Origin: Actinostola sp. cb2023
Lineage: Eukaryota; Cnidaria; Anthozoa; Actiniaria; Actinostolidae
Direction: 5' to 3'
Length of the DNA: 64,000 nucleotides
Assembly: GCA_033675265.1 (NCBI GenBank)
Contig: JAUJYZ010000230.1
Coordinates: 62,001 to 126,000 of the forward strand
Part shown: positions 44,148 through 56,125 of the stretch, piece after piece
Layout of the letters: each line of letters begins with the position of its first letter
Position numbering within the stretch: position 1 is the first letter of the stretch
Notes under the pieces: model-generated
Database searches by the model: none
What the model saw: the letters and a program-made list of their open reading frames with translations, nothing else
What the model was told of the DNA's origin: nothing
Program-made: the position numbers and the translations under genes

Positions 44148-44326
44148 TCAGGTATAAAGCAAAGTGTCAATACCAGCCATCAGCCGGTACAAGAACTCAA
44201 TCAACACCAGTATCACCAGCTCGGTGGTCAAGGCATAGAATCGTGATCTCTTAAATATGCTGTAGATCAACAATACAACCGAGAAGTTCACTTGCAGTGG
44301 TCGGTGTTCTTTGGCCGAGCGTGTCT
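44148..44326 (-). other. Unrecognised hydrophobic open frame, possible terminal exon
   Basis: After a minus-strand AATTTCAG acceptor-like site the frame runs 59 codons to TGA. It contains VNFSVVLLIYSIFKRS and ALTTELVILVLIEFLYRL, two membrane-like stretches around a basic loop. Protein-like but not recognised; could be the last exon of an unseen minus-strand gene or a decayed copy. Confidence 0.3.
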
Positions 44327-45378
44327 CTGAAATTATCATGGTTTTCAACAGGTGGTTCAAATCATTTGATTGGATTGTCGTTTGTTTTTATTTTTAATTT
44401 TGACTTCATCGCTTGACTCATTGGGCTAACACTTGATCTATCGGTCCGTGAAAATAAAATGCACAGCCTTTAGATAGAATAACACCAAGAGTGAAATGTT
44501 AAATGTTCGGAGAAGATACTTTTTAATGGCAATTTTCTTCTATCGATGACAAATTCACTCCTTGCAGAAAAGATCCAAGGTTGGTATTAAAAAACTTGCT
44601 ATTTGGAAATACTTTGTTTATAAATTCAAAATATGTTTTCTAATGTTTATGGTAAACAATATGGATAAACATAACGTCTAATATGCACACTGGATAGTCA
44701 AAATATTATTGTAATCGAAGAAAAATATCCTCTGCCTCACCCCACAAGATATCCAGCAGTCAGTTTGTGCGTATAGCGAACTAGTCATTGGGAAACAAGG
44801 AGCAGGTAGCGCGCTGGTTCCTAAAAAGGCCAATCAAAACTACCAAAGATGAAGGCCCTGAAATGACATATTACTGATAAAAACCGTATTATGATTAAAT
44901 GTTCTTCAGTCAAAACTTAAAGCTTTGTTGGAAAAGTATTTTACTGAATCCTAATTGGCGGCACCACCTGTCAAAGAAAAACTGCCAACAAATAAAATAG
45001 CATGGAGGACAGACAACCTGAAGCGACTGAAGCCCAAACGCGGTGACAAAATTGACTGAAGTCAATTATAATTTAAAGCTGTGTTAAATTATGCAATGAC
45101 GTTTATCAGCAGGTAGCTTATAGCAGGGGCAATTTGTGATGAGAAGAGAAGCAATTCTTGCTTTTAATGGTGCGAGGCACACATATTATCTTGCGCAACC
45201 AAAACTAACCTTACAATTTTATCTGTTGCTTCCCCATAAACACCGGTTACCATAGTAACTGAATAACGTCATAGACAATGGGCGGAGCAGTCACAACTGA
45301 TAAGGGAGCTCTAGAATATACAAGACGTAACATTTACCTAAATAACGTGGAGACGTATGGATGGTATGTAGTGTTGAC

Positions 45379-45553
45379 ATAGAGTCATTTTCGTATGAGT
45401 GGGAAGTAGTTACGGTACGGTGCGTGCGGTGTACAAGTGTTCTGATTGGTTGATCAGTATTAATGATTTTGCGCGCTGTGATTGGTTGAATAGCTGTCTT
45501 CGATACCGTACCGTGACCATAGCGTTTTCCACTCACTACGAAAACGACACTAT
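45379..45553. mobile_element. 175-bp family A TIR element
   Basis: ATAGAGTCATTTTCGTATGA on the left; CACTACGAAAACGACACTAT on the right. Inside, GGTACGGTGCGTGCGG and ATACCGTACCGTGACC, plus TGATTGGTTGA, as in the tubulin-intron copy at 673-885. Confidence 0.85.
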
Positions 45554-45640
45554 TGTACACAGACTATAAACACAGATTATAACCTAGACTATAAACACAG
45601 ATTATAACCTATCAGGGCTCACTTCGCATATCTTAGCCTA

Positions 45641-45959
45641 TATACTAAGATACAGCCTTTTGCAAAAATTCTGTCGCGACCAAGTAGTCAGTATATCAAT
45701 ATATCAAGTGCATTATGGGTAATTAAATAATCAACAATTCCTCTTAAAGTGGTTTGACACTAGCAAACATCATGTGGTGGTTATATTTAGCATAATGTTC
45801 GTTTTAGTCTTAAGTTTGTTGTTTGTAAGTATCTGATGCATATTTTGTAGGAAAACTCTAAAATAGCATCCCCATAATGCACCCGATATATTGATATATT
45901 GATATACTTGAGTGCCAGAATATTTGCAAAGGGCTGTATCTTAGTATATTTCTTAGTAT
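45641..45959. mobile_element. 319-bp fold-back element
   Basis: TATACTAAGATACAGCCTTT and complement GGGCTGTATCTTAGTATA at the ends; inner arms share TATATCAATATATCAAGTGC / GATATATTGATATA and 'GCATTATGGG'. Ends 45 bp before the exon at 46004. Confidence 0.8.
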
Positions 45960-46003
45960 TACTATTGACATAATCACACTATAGATATTTTTCTCGTTAC
46001 CAG

Positions 46004-49000
46004 GCTTGCTCCTACACGCCCTATCACTCTCCATCAAAAGGCTCTATTCTGTCTATGGATGATTATAATCACATCATGGCTGACACATCTTACATTGAAG
46101 TTGATACGCAAATGGAAAACGAAAAGGAAGATGAAAGAAACTGACTGTGAGCCTGACATTACATCAGGTGATGTAGATTTATTACTACTACTCGACTTAT
46201 TCCTTCTCGGTCAAACATCCACAGGTAACCCACTCGGTAAAGGCTTGTTTCCATAACCCAAACCGCCATGACTGAAAAGCCCACAGCATTTCACGTTTTA
46301 ATGAAAACGCCGTCCCATTTAAAGAGACTATGGCCCACAGGCTAAACGCCGTCAGTAAAAGAGACTATGGTGGCTTAGTTTACCTTTATGTTCTACTGCG
46401 CATAACATCTTGGTCCCGCAACGTTCTCGGGACCCGAAAGTAGTCCAACCAGTCAGTTCCATCATCATTGACAGCTAATTTATCATTATTTTTAAAGTAG
46501 TTCAATCTTTTCTACAGAAATAGACGAAGAGCAACAACAACGACAGTCAAGCCACTCCTCACAACGTAAGTATCGATTATACTACACACCTTGTGACATA
46601 GTAATTATGGTTAATTTATGGTAATTTATAGTCTTTAATGCAAAGTGTTGGAGCGGGACCCATCCACAGGAAGCCCAACCATTTTATGCTAAGGTAATAA
46701 ATAAGAAAATATTTGTGCGCGCGCGTCATTTTATGGGTTTCCTGTGGTATAGCGCGCGTAATAATGTTGATATTGGGTTTCCTGTGGCATAGCGCGCGTA
46801 ATAATGTTGATATTGGGTTCCCTGTGTTCTTACGCAAGGAATCGCGTAAGTTTTTCCGTGCGTTTACGTTCAACAAGGTTTACTGTGATGTCACAAGAAT
46901 ATCACAATACCTTGTTGAACGTATGTCTAATAACACCCTCAACCAAGCAAAGCGCGCGCATAACATACCAATTATATTAACCGTAGTAATGCAGTTATTG
47001 TTGTTTCGTACTTACAGCCACCATTTCACGTTTTGGACGAGGCGATGCCTCTACTGAAAGCGACACTACACAGTGTCTTATAGACAGTGAACACACACGC
47101 CCATGGAAACATGGAGAGACGTTTCTAGAATGGCTGAACGAAACAGCACCTGATCAACCAAGCCTGGAGGAATTCCTTGCAAAAGCAACTTTATTTGGTT
47201 GTCTTATGCTTTACTTTTGGCTGTGTGACTTTCAACATGTTTGGTAAGACTCAATAAAACTGGTCTGCTTTTGAGTAAATAGACAAATGCCCAAAGAAAT
47301 GCAATCGCGTTGTCTTTCATTGTGATAGAATGTGAATAAAATAGGAGACAATGAACGAGCAGGTTGACTGAGCTTTTATTTGGATGAAGTGAATGGCAAA
47401 ATGGAAAACTTCAAGAGGAAAAGCGACCATGTTGTGATAGAAGAGAATGAGCAGATGTTTCAGTGGAATGATCGAGTTCGCGATGATCAGAGCAAACCAA
47501 ATGTGTGTTTCACTGTATGCTTCGAGTATCTTCGAGTATCTAATTTCTTTAAACAGGCCAAAGACTGACAAACAATACTCAAGGGACATGTATACCTTCT
47601 TGTTCGCTTTACTGGTTCTGGTGGCCTTAGTTTTCACTGTTAGAAAGACGCCACAAAAGCTCTTAAACAGAGATCAAACGGAGGAATGGAAAGGCTGGAT
47701 GCAGGTAACTATGGCAACAACCAGTGATCAACAAGTGGGTATATACTTCATGACTGCGTACCATAAAGTCGTCTAACCCAAACCCTAACCGACGACAGCA
47801 TAGCATTCAGACATGACGTATATACCGAAGGGGGATGGGGGATGGGGGGAAGTGAGGAGGAAAGGGAGATTAGTTAGTAAAGGCTCGTACTGAGTCATTT
47901 GTTGCTACGTCACGTTACGTCACGTCACGTCATCTCATTCGTCCCCAGGTCCAGTTCGTCTGGTATCATTATTTCGACGCGCAAGAAGTGTTCAACTCGA
48001 TTCGATGTTACATAGCGTCTTATGTGTGGATGACAGGATTTGGTAAGGAGCGAAACGTGTTGCCATGGTTTCAATGACGTCATGACATGCTAAAAGCAGC
48101 CTAAAGTCGTCTGATCAAACCTGAAATTAATCGTCAACTATTTTCTTTTCTATTTTTGTAGGCAACTTTTCATACTTTTGGACAAGGAAAGATTACTCCA
48201 TATTTCGTCTGATCAAAATGTTATTTCGACTTAATTTCTTGGTTGTCATGGTGATGGCAGTAACCAATAACGAGTTTGTTCGATACTACATCTGCGCAAT
48301 GCATACTTACTGGTTCTTGTCGGTCTACGCCATGATGGCCGTGTTTAAATCCTACAACACGGTAAGCATTAGTCAACAGCTTTGTATATAATGAGTGATA
48401 TATACTGGTATGACGTCATCGATGTTGTATCTCTGTGCAGCTATTGGTAGATGGCAATGGCAGCCATGTTGGTTCATTCCAATCCGTGCCCAGGCCTCCG
48501 CTGTCAAAGCCAAACGAGATAGCATGGGACTATTAATAGTAGATTTAATATACTTTTCGTTATTTTCATTACAGAACAGAGCAGTTATGGCTGGAAAGTT
48601 TGCTGCTTACCTCGTGATTAATGTCCTGATCTTTGATATTCCTGGAGCCTCGTACAAAGTATTCTGGCCTTTTCAGTTCATTCTAAACGTTAACGGAAAG
48701 CTAGACTACTGGGTTTATAGATCCACGTAAGTTGTACTTCATTAACTATCAAAAATAATAATATTATTATTAATCGATAGATCACAACTGTCTGAAATGA
48801 GTTGCTTCGAGCTGCGGGCTGCGGGCTGCGGGCTGCGGGCTGCGGGCTGCGGGCTGCGGGCTGCGGGCTGCGGGCTGCGGGCTGCGGGCTGCGGGCTGCG
48901 GGCTGCGGGCTGTGGGCTGCGGGCTGCGGGCTGCGGGCTGCGGGCTGCGGGCTGCGGGCTGAGACAGAAGAGAGTTTTTAAAAGCATCACGTTTACGGCG

Positions 49001-50056
49001 AACGCCAAACGTCAAACTGAACTGTACACGTGATGATGGTTTTGCTGCGTTTGCTCTCTATACTTTCGCGTTTAAACGTACTAATGAGGTCACTTTCTCG
49101 TTCTTAAAAAACATAAGTATTCATTTAATTGGGAGTTTTCCCGTTTATTTGACGTTTTTGAAGCGAAACTCAAAAGTGAATCTGACGTTTGGCGTTCGCG
49201 TAAACGCGATGCTTAAACTCTCTAGAGTAGTGGTAGAGGACTGAGCAGTAGTGGAAGGAATGGGTTTGGGATGGACGAAGAAAAGAACACAAGATGGATT
49301 AAGGAAGGATGGACGATCTTTCTCAGTATCCATGTCTAACTTTAATAGAAGCGGGAAAGGAATGGGTGGAATTATAGAAAAAGGAAGAAAGGGTGTGCCG
49401 GAAATCACATGCAGGCTACAAGTCACATAAAATGATACACTTCTCTTTTCAGATTGGATCACTGGACGACTTGGGTGGGTATGCTGTGCGCCTACAACTA
49501 CCCATATGTGGAGAAATTCCTGGCATACCTCGACAAAAAGCACGACACCTGCAAGGACAGGCGGATAGCCACTTTTCTTAAAGCTGCTTCTATTTTGATA
49601 TGTACAGCATTGTTTATACTTTGGATGTATTACGTTCTGCTGGAAGACAGGGCAATATACAAAAAAATTCACCCCTACACGTCATGGATCCCAATACTTA
49701 TCTACATCTGGTTGCGTAACATTTTCCCGTATCTCAGGTCCACTTATTTGAATCTGTTTGCGTGGCTTGGAAAGGTCACACTCGAGACGTATCTCTCCCA
49801 GATTCATATTTACATGATTGGAAATGCGCAAAAAACTTTGATATATCTTCCTAGGTACCCCATGTTGAACTTCATGCTCTCGTCTGTTTTATACGTAGCC
49901 ATTTCGTACGTTCTCTTTCACCATACGTTGTTTTTCAACGCGTACATTTTCCCTAAGAACATGAGAGTAGTTTGTAAGAATGTTATCATTCTATCTCTGA
50001 TGCTTGTATTTTGTTATTTGTTTTCCTTCGTTTTGACGTTATCTGGTGTTTGGTAA
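46004..50056 (+). CDS. Cas1p/RWA-type O-acetyltransferase (CASD1-related), 3' part or N-terminally short, 8 exons with one frame break
   Basis: Exons: 46004-46224, 46518-46565, 47018-47243, 47557-47704, 47949-48042, 48162-48361, 48575-48726, 49453-50056. From 46518 on all joints are in frame. The product is polytopic: first membrane segment [11 protein letters not shown], then [18 protein letters not shown], then the family core [63 protein letters not shown] and YPMLNFML. Cas1p-domain proteins O-acetylate glycans in the Golgi: CASD1 on sialic acid, Cas1p and RWA on polysaccharides. Several core motifs look closer to plant and algal RWA than to human CASD1. The GDSL/PC-esterase half of CASD1 is not seen upstream. 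In exon 1 the frame starting [12 protein letters not shown] meets TGA after EKEDERN, while an adjacent frame carries on with [11 protein letters not shown] into the donor; one extra A near 46135-46140 would explain it. AATAAA at 50096-50101. Confidence 0.8.
46725..46830. repeat. Short tandem repeat, ~42-bp unit, 2.5 copies
   Basis: Repeats of TGGGTTTCCTGTGG followed by ATAGCGCGCGTAATAATGTT and GATAT. In the intron after 46565. The core matches the recurrent CCTGTGG motif of this window. Confidence 0.8.
46864..46925. repeat. Small hairpin
   Basis: ACGTTCAACAAGGTTTACTG and mirrored ATACCTTGTTGAACGT; arms 15-18 bp. Confidence 0.65.
48808..48961. repeat. Heptamer minisatellite GGGCTGC, about 21 copies
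   Basis: Pure 7-bp repeat with one C-to-T change (CTGTGGG) at about 48910, in the intron between 48726 and 49453. Because 7 is not a multiple of 3, every frame reads a 7-residue peptide repeat, giving misleading long open frames on both strands. Confidence 0.95.
48970..49223. mobile_element. Fold-back element next to the heptamer array
   Basis: AGAGTTTTTAAAAGCATCAC on the left and GCGATGCTTAAACTCTCT on the right; inner arms GAACGCCAAACGTCA and TGACGTTTGGCGTTC are exact complements. Confidence 0.75.
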
Positions 50057-50238
50057 TGGTGATTAAGATAACCCCCTAGCCAGTATGAACTAAATAATAA
50101 AGACACAAACAAATGGCATAGCCGGACACATTATACGGTAACGCCAATAATAAAATTAAATCAGAGCAAAGATCGATATATATCGCGCGCGCTCTGAAAC
50201 TTTGCCAAATTATAAAACAAGACACAGTAGAGAACACT

Positions 50239-50930
50239 TAAGGTACCAGGGGACCTTCGTGACCACTGTTCACTGAAAGCCGCGTAGCGCGCTAACCACT
50301 CGTCCAACATGTATAAAAGTATACATTTTCTTAAAGCTGAATAAATGCAGATTCTAAATTTGCTGGAGATTATTTCCTATTTGGTAAATATTTTTTTGTT
50401 ATTGCACATTTTAGAAAATTCGACCGGCTTTGTTCAAAGAGAATTGTGCACGCGGGAATTCAATCGATTTCTAAACGAAAAGTGCCATTATAATGAGCAC
50501 ACTTTGTTCTAAAAAACTGTGTCTCCGATTTTTGATACGTTGCCTCGTTTAAAAGTTATTTGATGATTTATGTGTAAATCGCTTAAAAACACATTATTGA
50601 ACTTTGACAGCAAATATCTCCTTAACAAAAGCGTTTATCGGAAATCGGAGACACGGTTTTTTAGAACAAAGTGTGCTCATTACAATGGCACTTTCCGTTA
50701 AAAAATCGATTGAATTTCCGCGTGCACAATTCTCTTTGAACAAGGCCGGTCGAATTTTCTAAAATGTGCAATAACAAAAAATATTTACAAAATAGGAAAT
50801 AATCTCCAGCAAATTTAGAATCTGCATTTATTCAGCTTTAAGAAAATGTACACTTTTATGTTGGACGAGTGGTTAGCGCGCTACGCGGCTTTCAGTGAAC
50901 AGTGGTCACGAAGATCCCCTGGTACCTTAA
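50239..50930. mobile_element. 692-bp fold-back element with ~340-bp arms
   Basis: Ends TAAGGTACCAGGGGACCTTC and complement GATCCCCTGGTACCTTA. Arms match through CTTTCAGTGAACAGTGGTCA, TTAGCGCGCTACGCGG, ATAATCTCCAGCAAATTTAG and GTGTGCTCATTA. Very short loop near 50580-50590. Begins 183 bp after the RWA-like stop codon. Confidence 0.9.
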
Positions 50931-51032
50931 CTTAAAAAAAACGGCTTCATTTTATTCACGTTAACCTGCATGATATTTCCACTACCAATATAGAACCACA
51001 TACAAATACTGTCAGAACGTCAAACGAATATT

Positions 51033-51573
51033 GCTTGGGCTGCCTGTGGCCTTATAAATCCGGGGGGGGGGGGGGGTCCTCAAGGTAAAAAGGGTAGGAG
51101 TGACCGTCGGAAAATCTCCCCTAAAAAAAACCTGACCAAATCGCGAAAAATTGCATGACCGTGACCGTGACGGAACGGCGCTTTTTCATAACCTGTGAAA
51201 TACCAGCTCTTTAAATTTCGCTTGACCATGCAACCCTTAAAAACGTATAATTAGAACAAAATCTTTATGGGCCGAAAGAGCAGCCAAAACTCAGCCGAAG
51301 TTTTAGTTAAAAGAAGTTTAGATAAAGATTTAAACTGGCGGCCAAATCACAAAGGTTGAAAATCATGTTTATATATATTGCAAGCACTTCAATTCACTTC
51401 ATTATTCATCAAAATAAAGTTACCCATCATCAAACGAATTTTCCTATTTATGCGTGACAGTAATAAACGATATAAACAAGATATCCAACAAACAGTTTTG
51501 TAAGGTGGATAGTTTGGATTTTAGCTTTTCGATGAACGAGAACAGAGAACTCCTAACCACAGGAAACCCAAGC
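51033..51573. mobile_element. Candidate 541-bp element with 17-bp ends
   Basis: GCTTGGGCTGCCTGTGG at 51033 and CCACAGGAAACCCAAGC at 51557 are inverted with two mismatches. The interior has a G17 run at about 51061-51077 and no long arms. The terminal motif recurs elsewhere in the window. Confidence 0.45.
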
Positions 51574-51849
51574 TCAGTCTATAAACGGGATCCTATGGAG
51601 GGGCATTACGGACAAAAATGGAATTAGATCGTAACTGTCATGGTATTTGACTGTACATCGAATTCGGTCGTACACGGACATGCAATTGGATCGTACATGA
51701 CTTCACGACTTCAAGGAGGTCATCTCTTGAACGAATAGACTGGGGAAAATGCATCTTCTGTCAAACAGATCATAAAAAGGTAGACTTAAGCCAAGTACAG
51801 ACCTTTGAAACATCCGAAAAAATCATGTAAGGAAGGCAGTTTTCGATAG

Positions 51850-54800
51850 GTATAGATGAGCTGCAGGTTGGCTGGAATTAGTGACTTGATAGCTGCAGAA
51901 GGTAAATACCATCTTAAGTGCTATACACGCTTTCAAAGAAACACGCAGGAGATCTCGCAAGATAATCAAGAAATTGTTGCTAACGTTAGACGGCTTCGAG
52001 GAAGTCATGACGTTGCTCCAGAGGAGGCTTTCTCAAGGCCACATCTACTCTCTTAAAGCTGTGTGGACATATTATTCCCACAGGCTTGAGCTAAACTATC
52101 ATCTTCAACCGGGAGTTTACAGGAGTAATAGGTTTAAAGAAAAGATCCAGGCTTTTCTTGGTGGAAGCGCTACATTTGTTCCGCCATTGAACCTTTCTGA
52201 ACCCCATTTTTAAATAAAATAGTCTCTGCAAATCTTGGTGAAGCAGCACTGCGTTGATTGCTAAAGGAGTCAAATCAGCAATGCGATTTATACGACGAAT
52301 CATGTGATGATGAGCTAAACAATGATGCCATAGAAGATGTAGATTTGGACGCTGAATTGTCATTTGAGTTGGCTGTATCGGGTAGCAATTTTAAAAGGTT
52401 CATCATGACCTAAAATCCGCACCTGGTCATGACTGCATTGGTAACATCAACCAACCAAGTGCCGAGGAAATAGCTCCACAAAGTTTGTTTATTTTGATTT
52501 CCCTTTTGTGCACTGGTCATCAAGAGGAGGAAAAAGAATCTGATGTAGATTTGAAAACTCGAATACTAAGTATCTGCCAAGATATATTATTCCTAGCTTC
52601 CAGGGGACGCAAGTTAACACCAAAGCATATTGGCTTAGGCCTTACTCTTCATCAGGCAACTCGATCGAAAGAGCTTGTACAGCTTTTGTACTCCGCTGGT
52701 CACTCTGTCAGCTACGAAACTGTTCTTAGAATGGACAATACAATCGCAAATGATGTTCTTGAAAGGTACAAAGAAAACGGAAATGTTTTTGTCCCACGGA
52801 GCTTCACGGAAAGCTCAGACACTAGCTACACTCGATACGCTGTAGACAACATTGACATAAATGAAGAGACACTGAGTGGTATGGGCACATTTCATGCAAC
52901 GCAAGTGGCAGCTTTTCGTCAAAAGGAAGATGGCGCGGGCGAACCGGCAATGGATATTCAAGTGACTCCAAAATCGGACAGGCGTCCAGTCTGGATTTAC
53001 AAGTACCATCGGAGCTACATGAGCTGAGCGAGGTTTCACTCGAAAACAAGAAACCAGACCAGTAATGGAGGGAACTGTTGCAGACGAATGGTACACGCCT
53101 GACAAGGACAAAATCGACAGGTCGTACAAGAAGGAGCTTGCAATTGCTTGGATTCTAAGTCGGCTAGTTCAACAGCAACCTGAGCTTCAGAAGATACCGG
53201 GGTGGTCTGGTTTTAACAAGCTGTTGTCTACTGATGAATCACAGATCACAATTGTTGGCCCACTGCCTATCGTTAATGCCCTAGCTGCACACGGATTTGA
53301 GACTTTGTGGACAGTCATGCTAAGATGCAAGGCAATGACGAGGCTTAGGAATGGGAAGTATACGGTTGTTACGATGGATGAAGGTTTGTACAACAAAGCA
53401 AAGATGCTACAATGGACAAAGACGGAAGAGTTCAAGAACGTTGTTATCATACTTGGAGGTTTCTACACCCAGATGACGTTTACCAAACTCATTGGAAAGT
53501 ACTTAGAATCATCAGGAATCTCCGACATATGGGCGGAAAGCGAGATTTTCGGTGAACCTACAGCTTCAAACATACTGAAAGGAAAGCTGTGGAATCGTGT
53601 CATACGAGCTCACAAGCTAAGCTATGAGGCGCTGTGTAGGGTTCTCTGGCCTATTTTGATAAAGTGGGCCCAGGATAAGGGAGCAGATGCAGACAAAACA
53701 CTAGTAGATCTTTCAACAAGGCTGGCTACTGAGTTTCAACTGGGAACGATAACTCTGCGATGGATACGACAGCGTACATTCATCTTATTGACGAAGTTGG
53801 GCAGGTTGCGGATATCATCAAAGAATTTGATGCGGAAAATAAAGATGATCCAACATTCTGCTACTGGAGGCAATACATGAACTTAGTTTCTATTCTACTG
53901 AGGTTCACACGGGCAATTCGCGAAGGAGAATGGGATCTCTTCCAGTCTTCATTTTCTGAAATGCTTCCCTGGTTTGCTGCATTTGACCATGTCAATTACA
54001 CTAGATGGGGTGTCATTTTTCTGGCAGACATGAAGTTGCTTCCACATACGGCGCCAGAGGTTTACCAGGGATTTCAGCGTGGTGATTTCGTGACGAAGGA
54101 GACGAAAAATACCTTTAACCAGATTCCTGACGACCAAGCTCTCGAGCATGTTAATAGATCTGGCAAAGTAGCAGGAGGGATCGTAGGAATTACACGAACA
54201 GACTCTGCGAGAGATCGCTGGTCTAACTTATAACGAGAGAGCTAAGTTGTCGGAGGACACGAAAGCGATGTTTGACGTCGGAGGTGGGAAAGCCGGAGGG
54301 TAATAGTCACAGAGATCTTAGAAAAGCAAGAATGCGACGAGATGAAGAGGATGTTCTTAAGCTGGTGTCACATTTCACGAGGTATGATGTCGTTCGACAA
54401 AGAGAAAACTTAGTTGTAGTCACAACTGGACTAGATGTTGCAAGTGAAGAAATTAAACAAGACCTGCTGGTTGCGGAAGAAATCGGAAAGACCATCGTAA
54501 AAGAATTTGTGCAAGACAAACTAATTAAGAAAGACATTAAGTTTCACGACAGTCTCAAACAGCAGAAGTTGAAGACCTTCGAAACCCTGTACTCTGCACC
54601 AGTGTCATTGGATAACAGTAAGACTATTGCCATAAAGGCAGACAGAGATCTGTTGAGACGAGTAGTAGTGGCCTTGGAATCTGGTCGTGAAGTAGATGTA
54701 GACGCCTTGTTGCAAAGATAACTCTCTCCAGTTCCACTATCAATTGCAACACTAGATGGAAGTCTAAGGCAAGCATCAGGGAAGTCTGATCTAAGTAACA

Positions 54801-56125
54801 TCTTGCAAGAGAATGTATATCAGACCCAGCCCCCTATCAGCCAGAATGAGACATGCACTATCATCGACGGGATGTCGGCTGTCCAATCCCTGGCCAATGC
54901 CCGTGGAGCAAAGACTTTTGGAGAGTGGTGTGACAATTTTACAACGGATGTTCTGTCCCACTTTTCGGGAAAATGCACGAGAGTCGATGTAGTATTTGAC
55001 CGCTATCTACAAAATTCCATCAAAGGAGGTACCAGAGCAAAGCGCAAGGGAGGAAAGAACAAGGGCATCAGAAGGAATGTCGAGAGCAGGGAACAAAGAA
55101 TTGGCAACTGGGATAGGTTTATTGTCATAGAGGACAACAAGGCCAGCCTAGCCCATTTTTTTGTCAACAGAAATTTCGCGAAGTTACAGGGCGCATCCTC
55201 GACGTGAGCTGGTAGTTAGCGGAGGGTTCAGCGACATACGGAAGGTATGGTCATCTGATATGACAAGGGAGGATTTTCGAGGGCTGGCATCAAACCACGA
55301 GGAGGCAGATACGAGAATTGTACTACACGCCAGGGATGCAACTGTTAGAGGGTACAGGCAGGTTAATGCTTTGTGCCGTGACACAGATGTGCTTGTCCTC
55401 CTATTGGCACACAGGGTAGATCTCTGTCAAGATATATGGATGTTTTCTGGAACATCTAGAAGAAAGAGGTACATACCGGTTCACAACATTGTCTGAGGAG
55501 AAGAGGAAGTCACTGCTAGCCTTTCATGCCATAACTGGCTGTGATACAACGTAACAAGCCAGTTTGCCGGTATAGGTAAACAATTAGCATGGAAAGCCTT
55601 CGAGGGTTGTTCGCCGGAACTGCTTGAGCACCTTAGCGAAGAAAGCCCCACCGTAATGCAAGTGTACTTGCAGATGCTGACGCCTTTGTCTGTCAGCTCT
55701 ACAACAAGGGCACAGAGGAAGTTAATATCAATAAGGAGAGAGCAGCAGCATTTCGCAAGGCAAAGAAAAACCTTGATGCCCTTCCCCCAACACAGGATGC
55801 ACTGAGTCTCCACATAAGGCGAGCCAACCATCAGACCATGATATGGAAGAAGGCACTACAACCTTGTCCTTCGAGCCCCAACACAGAAGACAATGGATGG
55901 TACTACAATGATGTCATGAGGTTCTGAAGCCGAAGTTGATGACCCAGGAGGAAATATCAGCAGCATGTTTGCAATTAGCGTTTTGTGGATGTTCTCGTGA
56001 GAGCAGTTGTTGTGCAAACCGACGATGCACTTGTGTTCGTTTATCCCTTCGTTGCTCCAAGGCTTGTAAGTGTGGAGACGTATGCAGAAACGCTAGAAAC
56101 GAGGACAAGGATGAAGTTTGACTCG
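51850..56125 (+). pseudogene. Decayed copy of an orphan multi-copy gene family with FEN/PIN-nuclease-like motifs and Cys-rich tail
   Basis: An intronless stretch with consecutive fragments in changing frames: about 51853-51975, 51974-52213, 52485-53027, 53065-53760, 53760-54233, 54272-54721, 54803-55207, 55161-55496, about 55510-55740, 55936-56121. It starts with DLIAAEGKYHLKCYTRF, has GWSGFNKLLS and a long alpha-helical middle, and ends with a C-rich tail (FCGCSRESSCCANRRCTC). The part at 54848-55600 carries spaced acidic motifs: TIIDGMSAVQ, VDVVFDRYLQNSIK, NHEEADTRIVLHA, CRDTDVLVLLLAH, FHAITGCDTT and, after a frame break, SQFAGIGKQLAWKAF. Order and residues resemble FEN1/XPG/PIN nucleases. 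I recall uncharacterised proteins of this kind as multi-copy in cnidarian, mollusc and fish genomes; that is memory, not a search. At least eight frame breaks or stops make this copy non-functional. Confidence 0.65.

Larger units (their letters stand above)
44400..46003. other. Region upstream of the RWA-like gene
   Basis: Apart from the elements at 45379-45553 and 45641-45959 I see no coding exon. The exon at 46004 starts in phase 0 after an acceptor, so at least one upstream exon of that gene should exist, here or further left, but it was not found. Confidence 0.4.

Noticed and set aside
46059..46256. ATG frame starting [14 protein letters not shown] as N-terminus of the acetyltransferase
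   Set aside because: The neighbouring frame upstream ([13 protein letters not shown]...) has better coding character and an acceptor at 46003; the ATG is probably internal to an exon.
48742..49033. Long open frames of repeating CGLRAAG or ARSPQPA peptides
   Set aside because: Pure translations of the GGGCTGC heptamer on both strands; not genes.
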